DNA of 64,000 nucleotides from NCBI GenBank assembly GCA_033239125.1, contig BSWB01000004.1:61255501-61319500 (forward strand), read 5' to 3'. Below the pieces are notes generated by a model. That model was not told the DNA's origin, searched no databases, and saw only the letters and a list, made by a program, of their open reading frames with translations. Shown here piece by piece: positions 54,121 through 63,906 of the stretch. The stretch comes from Fagopyrum homotropicum. Taxonomy: Eukaryota; Streptophyta; Magnoliopsida; Caryophyllales; Polygonaceae. Numbering within the stretch: position 1 is the first letter of the stretch; each line of letters starts with the position of its first letter. Made by a program: the position numbers and the translations under genes.

Positions 54121-55723
54121 GGTAGTTGATGCCCTTCGTAGGAAGACTCCCCGGGAGATGGCGATCGCCAGGTTGACAGCACAGCCATAGTTGCAGCGAG
54201 ACCTTGCGTGGCTAGAGATGGATATCCACTTTCTGGATTCCGAAAGCCAGTTGTCCACCTTGGAGATAGTACCTGGTCTGTTGGCCGAAATCCAATAGAA
54301 GCAGGAGAGTTGTCCATCTTTGACGCAGATCCGAGACCGGATGTCTCGAGGAGAGGCGTCGCAGTTTGCAGTTGGTGCTGATGGAGTTTTGAGATGTCAG
54401 GCGCGTGATTGTGTGCCTTCAGATCGAGAGTTGAGATAGAGGATCCTTCAGGAGGCTCACTCTTCACCTTACTCAATGCATCCCGGTGCGAGTAAGATGT
54501 ATCAAGATATCAAACGCTCTTTCGGGTAGGAAGGTCTGAAGCCAAATGTCACGAGATATGTTACTCAGTGTGCGACTTGTCAGCAAGTCAAGATCGAGCA
54601 TCATAGACCAAGAGGCAAGCTACACCCACTCTCCGTCCATCAGTGGAAGTGGGAGGACATCTCTATGGATTTTGTTACTGGTTTGAGACCGAGCCAAGGC
54701 TTTGATGTTATCTAGGTGATAGTAGATCGACTGACGAAGACCGCACGTTTCATTCCAATCAAGGAAACGTGGCCGGTAAGTCGATTGGCAGAGGAGTCCA
54801 CTAGACAGATAGTGAGACTTCAAGGAGTACCTAGGACCATAGTCTCTGATAAAGACGGACGATTCACATCGAGGTTCTAGCAGCACGTTCATGTCGTCCT
54901 AGGTACAAGTCTGTAGTTCACGACTTCTTATCATTCTCATAACGATGGCCAGTCCGAGCGGACCATCCAGACTCTAGAGGATATGTTGAGAGCCTACGTG
55001 TTAAACTGGGACAGGTGTGGCCAAATCACCTTCCCTTAGTGGAGTTTTCGTACAATAACAGTTGGCACGCATCAATCAAGATGGCTCCTTATGAGGCTTT
55101 ATACGGACAAAGGTGCCGTACACCGTTGTGTTGGGACGAGCCGAGTAGTGCTATTGGAGTAGCACCTGAGCAGATTCAGGATGACAAGACTCGAGAAGCG
55201 GTGATCCGTGAGCGGATGTTAGTAGCGTAGAGTCGACAGAAGTCTTACGTAGATAAAAGGCGCAGACCTCTGGAGTTCAGAGTTGCAGCTCAGGTTTGGT
55301 TGAGAGTGTCCCCGACACGAGACGTCAGACGTTTCGGTGTTAAAGAGAAGATGAGTCCCAGATACGTTGGACCGTTCGAGATTCTGGAGCGAGTTGGAGA
55401 GGTAGCATACAGACTTGCTTTGTCACCGAGGCTTGAGGGTGTTCATCCCGTCATCCATGTGTCTCAGTTACGGGAGTACATACTGGACCCGAGACACATC
55501 GTTAGTCATGAGGATCTAGTTGTCGAGCCAGACCACACGTTCGTTCAGCATCCGGTAGCTGTCTTAGAGCGTAGTACGAGATGCTTGTGTTCGAAGGACA
55601 TACCGATGATGAAGATTCAGTGGTCGATGCGAGGAGCTGACGAGGCAACTTGGGAGACAGAGGATAGTATCCAGAGGAACTATCCGGAGTTCTATGCGGA
55701 TGTAGTTGCACCTTTAGCATAGT
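54121..55723 (+). pseudogene. E0 integrase with C-terminal chromodomain, broken
   Basis: The integrase zinc region ('EAHSSPYSMHPGASKMYQD', then 'CATCQQVK') runs to about 54590. The catalytic core ('WEDISMDFVTGLRP', 'IVSDKDGRFTSRF', 'SYHSHNDGQSERTIQTL') runs to 54990. 'MAPYEALYGQRCRTPLCW' is at about 55080-55140. The GPF-type module ('SPRYVGPFEILERVGEVAYRL', 55353-) is followed by a chromodomain-like end ('MMKIQWSMRGADEATWETE') to the stop at 55720-55722. Several TAG and TAA codons break it. The chromodomain, known in this lineage to guide integration to heterochromatin, identifies E0 as a chromovirus. Confidence 0.87.
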
Positions 55724-55889
55724 TGTTATGTTAGGTTTTCCTCGTTTGCGTTGCGCACGCTTTTGTGACGTTTTGAGTTACGTGCCCCGTGTGGGAATAT
55801 ATGAGTTATGTTCTTCGTTCTGTGTTGTTTTTGTGATCGTTCGGGTTGTTGTAAGTTTCGGGACGAAACTTCTTTTTAGGGGGATCTGA
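55723..55889 (+). other. E0 3' leader to LTR with polypurine tract
   Basis: Short non-coding stretch ending with 'TTTTTAGGGGGATCTGA' next to the LTR; AGGGGGA is the likely polypurine tract. Confidence 0.75.
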
Positions 55890-57218
55890 TGTAAGATGCG
55901 GGTTTTCACCTTCACCGCCCCCGCGGTAAAGGAGGCCACCCCAGCGGCCTTGGTGTTTGTCACCTCCCCCCCGGTGAAAGGGGCCTCCCTTGCAGCTGGG
56001 CAATCTACCCCTACGGAACTGCCACAGATCGCAAAGATCTTCTTTGCTTTTTCGGTGCTATCTCGTTTCCTATCTTAGAAGATCCGATTTTCTTATCTTT
56101 GGACGTCTTTCTTGGATCTTCTAAACCCTAGAACATTTTTCCTTTTCTGTTTCCCACCTCTTCTATATATTCCCGTCTTTTCTTTTTTTTCTCGCTTCTT
56201 GCTTACGCCTTCTTCAACCCTAGAGTGTTGCAGCCTTGCTTCTTGTGACCTTGTTGAACGTGTAAGTTCTTCCTCCCTTGTTCTTCATCACGTTCATGTT
56301 GTGGCTACATGCCCATCCTCTTGTATCGCTTTCTTATTTCGTTCTTCCTTTTCTTTTTCTCCAAGAATTAAGTTTGAACCTTGATTCTTGTTTGCATCCC
56401 CATTGTTGATGTGTTGTTGTTCTCAGGCTCTTTTAGTTGAGTCTTGACGTGGTTGGATATAAGGTTCGAGCTTTGGATCCCTTGCTGAGAAGTTTTTGTC
56501 AAGAGAAACACCGTCAGTGTTACTATCACGTTTTCCACCCCCGCGCCTCTGTTGTGCCTCCCCCACGGCAAGCCGCCCCTGTGTCTGTCCAGCCGCCCGT
56601 GCGGTTTCTTCTGTAGTAACTCCCGTTCTTGTGAGTTGCTTCCTTCCTTGCTTTCCTCGTTCCTTTCCTTGGTTCTTATGGATGTTCCTTGCCCCTTGAA
56701 TATTTTGTAAGACTAAGGTTGAGCCCTTAGCTTGTGGAGATCTCTTAGAGATTATTGAGACTATATGTTATAGACTTCGAGCAACCGTTTCGTCCCTAAT
56801 TCGTGATGCTTGTATGAACAAGCTTTCCTTGCTCCTTTCCTTAGGGAAACTGAGTTGTTCTCTGAGTTGTTGCTGAGCTTTTAGATTACCTTCAAGTGAG
56901 GTAAGTCCCTTGGACTTGCTTAGCTTCATTCCGTATATTGGTTTGAGTGTTTTGGCTTTTTGTGTTGTTTATCATGTTATAACGGATAACCGGAATAGGA
57001 TTCACCTTTTTTTACAGTAATTGACCTAAGTGTATGATAATCGGGCGGTGACCACTTGTTTAGTTCTACAGGAGACTAGAATGTGCTCTTGTAACCCAGG
57101 CCTGTAGGTAATGGATAGTACTGATGTATTCCTATTGGTAGACGGAAGCGGAGGCGAGTTTTGGGAGACTCTCGTGTGACAAAAGATGTTGAATTAGTAA
57201 TGGATAACTTAATGTAAG
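55890..57218 (+). repeat. E0 3' LTR, part before E4
   Basis: TGTAAGATGCGGG onwards matches 6263-7590 with heavy divergence (9 differences in the first 60 bases). It is broken at GTAAG (57214-57218) by E4, whose right end and the rest of this LTR lie outside the window. Short frames at 56112-56384 and 56496-56699 are not genes. Confidence 0.9.
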
Positions 57219-57507
57219 TGATAGCATGAATTATAGTCTAGTTTTTGGGGTTTGTTTGGACGTTTTATCTTTCATAATCTGTATGTTTGTATATACATTA
57301 TGTGATTTTACTACCATTTCATCTACCTTTGCGAGAATCGAGGTCTACACCTAGTTTCGTTGTAATTGCAGGTAATATGATACGTTTTGCATCAAAAAGG
57401 AGCAAAAGGAGTCATGAGTCATTTAGAGCTACATCCAGGAAGCACAGCCATGAATTAAAGATTTACTTTGGACCAGTTTTGAGAGATTTCACATCCAGTT
57501 GAGATTC

Positions 57508-57759
57508 ACCTCGGTCGACTACAGATTCACCTCGACCGAGGTGATCCAGAGACGCCGACTCGACCGAGGCGAACACCTAGGACGCGGCGAGAATATTTTA
57601 TTCTTGGCTGAGATCTTTTATCTTTGGAAGGTGATCTTATATTTTTGGGCTTGGCTTCTGGAAGGAAGGAGATATGCAGAATCATATATTTTACCTATAT
57701 TTATGGGATAATATCTTCTTAAGATTTATTATCTTTGGAGGGTTATTTTCCTATAAAAA
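57508..57759 (+). promoter_or_regulatory. E4 LTR promoter: family-B motif cluster and TATA box
   Basis: CACCTCGGTCGAC, CCTCGACCGAGG (57530-57541) and CTCGACCGAGGCG precede TATAAAAA (57752-57759). Same layout as LTR A but with CCTCG in place of CCACG. Confidence 0.65.
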
Positions 57760-58224
57760 GGGTTGGATTTTCCACAAATCCGATCATCCGCTATCAGCGC
57801 ACGAACTCGCCTACAGCTGAAACATCACGCAGCAGCCTACCCCAATTTGGGAGAGAGTTGAAGAACCTTTTTGAAGGTTGAAGGAAGATTGAAGTCCATA
57901 GCTTTTATAGCTTATTGAAGGGTTTTGTAAGATTGTCTTCAATTCCCTCAATTGTTGTCTTGTCTTGTTGGATTATTATCCAAGGAACGCTTTTGTGTGA
58001 TATTTGATTCAGTTATTGAAGTCTTTTCGTTAAATTCTTCTTTGTTCAAATATTCACCTTCTTCCCTTATATTTTAATACTTTCATAATGATGATGAGTG
58101 GCTAATTTCCTTGTGTGATTCTAGGGTGATTGGCTGAAGGTTGTGGGAAAAACAATGATAGAATAATCTTAGATTCCAGTAGGATCCTGAAAGTTCGAGT
58201 CTTTAACCTTAACCCTAAGCATCT

Positions 58225-58278
58225 CGTTCAGTCGATGAACATTTCGGCCGAGGTGGAAACTGGCTGACCGAGGTGACT
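58225..58278 (+). repeat. Composite motif in transcribed part of LTR B
   Basis: A CATCTCG half-site, TTCGGCCGAGGTGG and a GACCGAGGTGAC half-site are spaced like the family-A hairpin at 12174-12233, and lie just after the 'GATCCTGAAAGTT' block equivalent to 'GACCCTGAGAGT' in A. Confidence 0.6.
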
Positions 58279-58365
58279 TATCTGATCCATAACTGAGAGT
58301 TAAGTGTTAGAGTTTGCCAAATCCTATTCTTATTACACCTTCCTGGTTCAATGCAAGCTTAGGAT

Positions 58366-58625
58366 GAGACTTACCCGGTAATTCCTTAGTTTGTATACTA
58401 ACGATCATAAGTGTAGGTAATAAAGGTTTATCCTTTATTGGGGTTTGAGTGTGCTTCCATCCCATCTTTGTGAGTTAGCCTGAGACTTACCCGGTAAAGG
58501 TTGATTCTATTCCCTTAGATGGTATGTTAGTTTGAGGTTATAGTTCTTTATCTTAATTCCTTGAGACTTACCCGGTAATAGGAGTTACGATTTGGGATTA
58601 GTGTGTAGTGAGACTTACCCGGTGA
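58366..58625 (+). repeat. Four spaced copies of GAGACTTACCCGGTAA in LTR B
   Basis: Copies start at 58366, 58482, 58563 and 58610 (the last ends GGTGA). Intervals 116, 81 and 47 match those in LTR C (121, 78, 46). Confidence 0.85.
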
Positions 58626-58973
58626 TCTACTCTACTTTAGAAACACCTTCCTCACGCAAAAATCTCAGCTTTGTCCGCTTATCTATAGATCTTGAGTTGG
58701 AACCACAACTAGATGCCTTAATCCCTAGAATTGCATGTTTGCTTTATTTGACATCTTATTCATCTTTGATAGTGTTAATTGCTCTTGTGGTTAGTATTGA
58801 TAAAAGCATACCGTATTGACTTTGTTTCACCAAGTCCCTGTGATCGACCCCTGGAATTTTCTTGCTTTTACTACGATTGACCCGTACACTGCGGGTTCGC
58901 ATCCTTGTTTTAAGCTTAAGTCTAGGGTTATAAATTTAAAGCTTGCACACACCGTTTGGAGCGAACAAGTTTT

Positions 58974-58991
58974 TGGCGCCGTTGCCGGGGA
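58974..58991 (+). other. E4 primer-binding site, tRNA-Asp type
   Basis: TGGCGCCGTTGCCGGGGA, six bases after the LTR, identical to E2 and E3. Confidence 0.95.
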
Positions 58992-59095
58992 CTTGGTCTA
59001 GACCGAGCCGGTGCGGTTTGCTCTTGGGGCGCTTGCCCCGTTTCATCTAACCACTCTACTTGAGTGACGATCTTTGCAGGTTCTTTCTTAGGTAC

Positions 59096-62000
59096 ATGCG
59101 AAGAACCCGCATTGGGAAGGAAATCGTTCCTTACGATCCCGAACCAGAAAAGACATACAAGCGATGCTTAAGAGAAGCGAAGATGGCCCAACGAGACGAT
59201 CACGATCTTGCGGCCCAATTGAGAGAGACACAGGAGCTGCTACGTCTCAGTAAAGAAGAGCTAAGGCAAGAGAAAGAAGAGAATCATGCCAGGACTGCAG
59301 CAATCGAAGCTGAGATTGCAGCCATTCGGGACCAGATTCTACTTCGACCGAGGGAGGATCCAGTAGTTGATCCTCGACCGAGGCAGATTCCAGTACCTGA
59401 CGCCCCGGCCGAGGTACTTCCACCTCGGATGCCAGTCCGAGATGTTCTTCTTGCAGGAATCCCACAAACCCTAGGTCAAAGGATGGACCCTAATCAACAG
59501 CTGAGGCGTCCAGGGGTGAACCTAGGAGATCCAGCGGATCATGACTACGAACTTCGACCGCAAGTTCTAGCCATGATTCGCCAATGCCAATTCGGAGGAC
59601 TAGAGAAGGAGTCGCCGCATCAACATCTTCAAAACTACGAGATCTTGATGGAAACCTTGCGACCGTCCAGAATTGAGAACAACAACTACAAGCTAAGACC
59701 TTTTTACTTCTCTTTAAAAGATAGAGCTCTTACTTGGTATCAATCTCTTCCTCCAGGAAAAATTAGCACATGGGAGGAGATGACTACAGAATTCTTGACC
59801 AAATTCTTTCCCCCCTCAAAGACTGCTGAAATGAGAGGGAAGATCAATGCTTTCATCATGAAGGACAAGGAGAGCTTGTCCAAATCTTGGGAGCGGTTCA
59901 AGGATATCCTTTTGGATTGCCCACATCATGGGATTCCAAAGATTGAGTTGTTGGAGATCTACTTCAATGGGTTGGATGGAAGCACCCAGTTCAATCTCCA
60001 ACTACTCTCCGCCGGTACCTTCATGGACATGGCGGTTGACGAGGCTTGGGACTTCATTGAGAAGCAAGCCTTGCACATGGAGAAGTACACCCACCAAGGA
60101 GCTGAGGGTGGAGTTAAAAGAGTCAACTTTCAAGAGACTCAACCCAACAACAACCAGCTCACGTCCTTGAAGAACGACGTGAAGCAATTGAAGGAGCTCT
60201 TGATGGCTCAAACTAAGAAGGAAGAGCAAGGGCAAAGGAACAACAACAACAACAATAACGGGTACCGTAACAACAACAACGGACCCCGAAACAACAACTA
60301 CAACAACAACAATAGAGGATCCAATAGCAACAATTGGAGGGCGAATAACCAAAATCACGGTAACAATCACTCAAACTCCAATTCTAATGATTCCTCTAAC
60401 CCTTTCCTCTCTTCTCCTTCTTCTTCTTCTACTCCATTGAAAAGCCAAGGGCAAGGATCAAGTTCGTCTCAGCCGGAAAAGAAGGACGCAGTCCTGGAGG
60501 CAATCTTGATCAAGCTTAGTGCTATGGAGAATTCTATGACTTCATTTTCGAGGGCCCAAAAGTCCTTCGAACAACAACTTGCTAATAGGGCGAATGAAGC
60601 GCCAAGAGATCCAGGGAAGCTTCCAGCAAAGACGGAAACTAACCCTAAGGGCCAGTGCATGGCCATAACGACGAGGAGTGGACTCAAAACTGCAGATCCA
60701 GTACCTCGCTCGATGCAGACCACCTCGGTCCAGACCCAGTCGAAGAACACCTCGACCGAGATGCCAACCGAGGCGGCGCAACAGAAAGCAGGAGGAACGA
60801 CAGAAACTTATGTTCCACCTCCTGCATATAAACCACCACTTCCATTCCCTCAGTCCAGAGCCAGAGCACATCTAGACAAGCACTTTGGTAAGTTTCTTGA
60901 CTTGATGAATAAGCTACATATTAATATTCCTTTCCTTGATGCTATTCTAGGTATGCCCGCCTATGGGAAGTTCTTAAAAGAAATCTTATCAAGGAAGAGG
61001 AAGCTGGAGGATGTTGGTGAAGTTAGGATGACATCTAAATCTTCGGAGCTTATCAAGATCATGAAGGAAAAGATGCCACCTAAGTTGAGAGATCCCGGCT
61101 CATTTTGCATTCCCATTCAAGTCGGGGATGTCACTTGTGAAGCCCTTTGTGATCTAGGAGCCAGCGTGAGCATCATCCCGCTGGAGCTATGCACTAAGAT
61201 CGGTCTTGGAGAGCCCAAGCCGGTCAAGATTCGACTTTACATGGCGGATCGCTCCATTACCCATCCCGTGGGCATCTTGGAAGACGTTCCGGTCAAGTTA
61301 GGTAACTTCTATCTACCTATAGATTTTGTCGTACTTGACATTCCCACAGATTATCCAGTTCCTATCATTCTCGGGAGGCCATTTCTAGCAACTTCGGGTT
61401 GCAATGTGGATTGCAAGAACGCCAAGTTGAAATTCAACGTTGGTGGCGATGAGGTGGAGTTCGCACTACTTGCAGCCATGAAAGGAGAGCAACTAACTGA
61501 TGATATCTTCAACATCTACGATGAAGAAGAATCAAGGGAATTGGTGAGCTCTATCCTTATTAACGATCCACTCGAAAGAGTTATTAGCTTCAGTTTAATG
61601 GAGGAAGGTATAGATGCTTCTTGTGATGCAGATATACGGAGCTTGAAGGCACTGGAAGAGGATCCAGGAGCTAAAACTGAGAAGCTAATCCAGGAGACGA
61701 AGATCTCCAGTCTCGGTTCCAGTAGCAGTACCTCGACCGAGGCACTTTCTGGACTGAGCGAGGCGACCGAAGAACACCTCGGTCAACGCCTCTGCGCCTC
61801 GACCGAGGTCGACAGCGAGACGATGTCAACTGAGATTGCTGAGAATAACAATTTCTCTACTCCCTTCTCTGACATTCACCCACAGTTGGCGGATCATTCC
61901 CTCCACCAACTTTCTGATAATAAAGGTCCTTGGTATGCTGATATTGTGAATTATCTTGTTTGCCAGGAAATACCGCCCGGATTGACGTACTCTCAAAAGA

Positions 62001-63205
62001 AGAGATTCTTCAAGGAAGTACGACATTACTACTGGGATGAGCCGCTGCTATTCAAGCGCGGACCGGATGGGATGCTTCGAAGGTGCATTCCGGAAGATGA
62101 AGTTAATAGCGTCATAAGGCATTGTCATTCACTTCCTTGCGGAGGACATGCTAGCACCGATAAAACATGTGCTAAGGTATTGCGTTCCGGTTTCTTTTGG
62201 CCTACATTATTTAAGGATGTGCAATCTTTTGTTGTTTCTTGTGATGCATGCCAAAGAACAGGGAACCTATCAAGGAGGAACGAAATGCCACTTAACAACA
62301 TCCAAGAAGTGGAAATCTTTGATGTATGGGGGATTGACTTCATGGGACCTTTCCCATCCTCCGGAGGAAACCTCTACATTCTCCTTGCCGTTGATTACGT
62401 CTCTAGATGGGTTGAAGCCATTGCTTCCCCCACTAACGACGTCAAGGTGGTTGTGAAGTTCTTGAATAGAACTATCTTTCCACGATTTGGAACTCCACGC
62501 ATCATCATCAGCGATGGAGGAACGCATTTCATCAACCGGAAGTTTAAGGCACTTCTATCGAAGTATGGGGTAACCCACAAGGTATCAACCGCTTATCACC
62601 CTCAAACTAGTGGACAGGTCGAGATCTCGAATAGAGAAATCAAGGCAATTTTGGAGAAGACCGTCTCTAGAACGAGGAAGGATTGGTCCATGAAATTGGA
62701 CGATGCTCTTTGGGCGTACAGGACAGCATTCAAGACTCCCATAGGTACCACCCCTTATAATTTGGTATATGGGAAGTCTTGCCATTTGCCCGTTGAATTG
62801 GAGCACAAGGCGTATTGGGCTATCAAATGGTTGAACTTTGACATCAAGGAGGCTGGTGAGAAACGACTATTGGAGCTTAACGAGCTGGAAGAGCTACGTC
62901 TGAACGCCTATGAGAATGCCAAAATCTACAAGGAAAGGACGAAGAGATGGCATGACAAGCGTATCGTTCCAAAGGAGCTTAACGAGGGAGATTTAGTTCT
63001 ACTCTTCAACTCCCGCCTCCGTCTTTTTCCAGGTAAGTTGAAATCTAGATGGACCGGACCTTATGTTGTGAAACATGTTTTCCCTCATGGTGCAGTTGAG
63101 ATATGGGGCGAAACTAGCGGAAGCTTCAAGGTCAACGGTCATAGACTTAAGAAGTACCAACCGGAAACGCCGGTTGAGGAGGTTGCACCGATCTACCTCC
63201 TTTGA
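59096..63205 (+). CDS. E4 gag-protease-integrase fusion polyprotein lacking RT and RNase H, 1369 aa
   Basis: I start it at the ATG 59096 (MRRTRIGKEIV), homologous to the family-A start; the open frame continues upstream to a TTG at 59060. Residues 20-85 are a coiled coil. Residues 90-115 are a linker carrying the family-B motif. The capsid is at about 195-300 ('LTWYQSLPPGKISTWEEM', 'LLDCPHHGI') and the Asn-rich tract at 380-425. The conserved block 'PPAYKPPLPFPQSRARA' to 'GMPAYGKFLKEIL' is at about 580-640. The protease has DLGAS at residue 686. A motif-rich linker follows at 875-905. Then 'GPWYADIVNYLVCQE' (about residue 943) opens integrase directly: zinc ligands HCH...GGH and CDAC, then D1081, D1140 and E1176 (D,D-35-E), and 'SRWTGPYVV' near 1318. 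From protease to integrase there are about 780 bases, against about 2430 in E3, so about 1.65 kb with all RT and RNase H is gone. No stop or frameshift is seen. Confidence 0.92.
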   Translation: MRRTRIGKEIVPYDPEPEKTYKRCLREAKMAQRDDHDLAAQLRETQELLRLSKEELRQEKEENHARTAAIEAEIAAIRDQILLRPREDPVVDPRPRQIPVPDAPAEVLPPRMPVRDVLLAGIPQTLGQRMDPNQQLRRPGVNLGDPADHDYELRPQVLAMIRQCQFGGLEKESPHQHLQNYEILMETLRPSRIENNNYKLRPFYFSLKDRALTWYQSLPPGKISTWEEMTTEFLTKFFPPSKTAEMRGKINAFIMKDKESLSKSWERFKDILLDCPHHGIPKIELLEIYFNGLDGSTQFNLQLLSAGTFMDMAVDEAWDFIEKQALHMEKYTHQGAEGGVKRVNFQETQPNNNQLTSLKNDVKQLKELLMAQTKKEEQGQRNNNNNNNGYRNNNNGPRNNNYNNNNRGSNSNNWRANNQNHGNNHSNSNSNDSSNPFLSSPSSSSTPLKSQGQGSSSSQPEKKDAVLEAILIKLSAMENSMTSFSRAQKSFEQQLANRANEAPRDPGKLPAKTETNPKGQCMAITTRSGLKTADPVPRSMQTTSVQTQSKNTSTEMPTEAAQQKAGGTTETYVPPPAYKPPLPFPQSRARAHLDKHFGKFLDLMNKLHINIPFLDAILGMPAYGKFLKEILSRKRKLEDVGEVRMTSKSSELIKIMKEKMPPKLRDPGSFCIPIQVGDVTCEALCDLGASVSIIPLELCTKIGLGEPKPVKIRLYMADRSITHPVGILEDVPVKLGNFYLPIDFVVLDIPTDYPVPIILGRPFLATSGCNVDCKNAKLKFNVGGDEVEFALLAAMKGEQLTDDIFNIYDEEESRELVSSILINDPLERVISFSLMEEGIDASCDADIRSLKALEEDPGAKTEKLIQETKISSLGSSSSTSTEALSGLSEATEEHLGQRLCASTEVDSETMSTEIAENNNFSTPFSDIHPQLADHSLHQLSDNKGPWYADIVNYLVCQEIPPGLTYSQKKRFFKEVRHYYWDEPLLFKRGPDGMLRRCIPEDEVNSVIRHCHSLPCGGHASTDKTCAKVLRSGFFWPTLFKDVQSFVVSCDACQRTGNLSRRNEMPLNNIQEVEIFDVWGIDFMGPFPSSGGNLYILLAVDYVSRWVEAIASPTNDVKVVVKFLNRTIFPRFGTPRIIISDGGTHFINRKFKALLSKYGVTHKVSTAYHPQTSGQVEISNREIKAILEKTVSRTRKDWSMKLDDALWAYRTAFKTPIGTTPYNLVYGKSCHLPVELEHKAYWAIKWLNFDIKEAGEKRLLELNELEELRLNAYENAKIYKERTKRWHDKRIVPKELNEGDLVLLFNSRLRLFPGKLKSRWTGPYVVKHVFPHGAVEIWGETSGSFKVNGHRLKKYQPETPVEEVAPIYLL
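61731..61815 (+). repeat. Family-B motif cluster inside coding sequence (E4 protease-integrase linker)
   Basis: CCTCGACCGAGG at 61731-61742 and 61797-61808, with CACCTCGGTCAAC and GCGAGGCGACCGA between them. The position equals the family-A cluster between protease and RT. Other coding copies lie at 59372-59383, 59400-59440 and 60720-60775. Confidence 0.8.
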
Positions 63206-63246
63206 GACGCATCATGGTCCAGCTAGCGACCTTAAATCAAGCGCTT

Positions 63247-63264
63247 CTTGGGAGGCAACCCAAG
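63247..63264 (+). ncRNA. Conserved pol-env stem-loop (E4)
   Basis: CTTGGG-AGGCAA-CCCAAG, identical to family A although surrounding non-coding sequence has diverged. Confidence 0.78.
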
Positions 63265-63408
63265 GTATTGCTCTTCTTTCCCGTTTTCTAGTCTAGCTTA
63301 GATAGTTTTTGTTTTTGCTTTGCTTTGCTTTGTTTTTGGCGTTCTGGACAGACAACAGGAAGAAACACATCTGGAAGGACAGAAGTTCGAGATTCTGAGA
63401 AGACAGAA

Positions 63409-63563
63409 GCACCTCGGTCACTGTCAGAGCACCTCGACCGAGTTGATTCTTGAAGCAACCGAGGCGACTAGGGTTTCTGCAGAACCACCTCGGTCCATAC
63501 CACCTCGGGCCAGTCGAGACCATCTCGACCGAGGTGACAGCAGATCCAGGAACGGTATAAATA
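63409..63563 (+). promoter_or_regulatory. E4 internal promoter candidate
   Basis: CACCTCGGTCAC, CACCTCGACCGAG, ACCGAGGCGAC, CACCTCGGTCC, CACCTCGGGCC and ATCTCGACCGAGG precede TATAAATA (63556-63563). A start codon candidate follows 438 bases later at 63994, the same spacing as in family A. Confidence 0.6.
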
Positions 63564-63906
63564 GGGAAAAATTTTACTTTTCACTTTTTATTTACCCTCC
63601 TCGACCGCGGCGACAGATCCACCTCGCCTCCTTCGTTTCTCGCTCGTTTTCGAAGATTTCTGCTTCCAAACCGCGATTAAAGAGTAGAGGATCCGATTGC
63701 AACTACAGATCTGCAAGGAATTTGAGCGTTTTGACCGAAACGAGGTAAAAACGTTCGAAAACCCTAACTCGCTCGTTTACTGCAATTTGGGCTTTGGTTG
63801 CCCTTGATTCTGTTGAGGAAACCTTTAAGTACCCCTTAGGAAGCATCAGTAGTGATTTTTGGGGGAAAAGAACTGAAAATCAGAGAGTTGAAATCACACT
63901 GCCTTC

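Larger units (their letters stand above)
6263..57218 (+). mobile_element. E0: degenerate Ty3/Gypsy chromovirus (Del/Tekay type), outermost host of the nest
   Basis: The 5' LTR starts at 6263 and the 3' LTR at 55890. The initiator-Met primer site (9677), gag with two CCHC knuckles, protease, RT, RNase H, integrase and a C-terminal chromodomain lie between them. The element is interrupted three times: by a solo LTR in the 5' LTR, by E1 inside the second zinc knuckle of gag, and by E4 inside the 3' LTR. Its last part therefore lies right of the window. Dozens of in-frame stops and large LTR-to-LTR divergence mark it as much older than E1-E3. Known members of this lineage target heterochromatin through the chromodomain. 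Confidence 0.9.
57219..58967 (+). repeat. E4 5' LTR (family B, 1749 bp)
   Basis: TGATAGCATG to GGAGCGAACA. It matches the solo LTR at 25314-27152. Contains CCTCGACCGAGG motifs, a TATA box, the four-copy GAGACTTACCCGGTAA array and GTACACTGCGGGTTCGC at about 58882-58898. Confidence 0.95.

Noticed and set aside
59060..59095. Upstream extension of the E4 polyprotein
   Set aside because: It begins at TTG and not ATG; the homologous family-A start matches the ATG at 59096.
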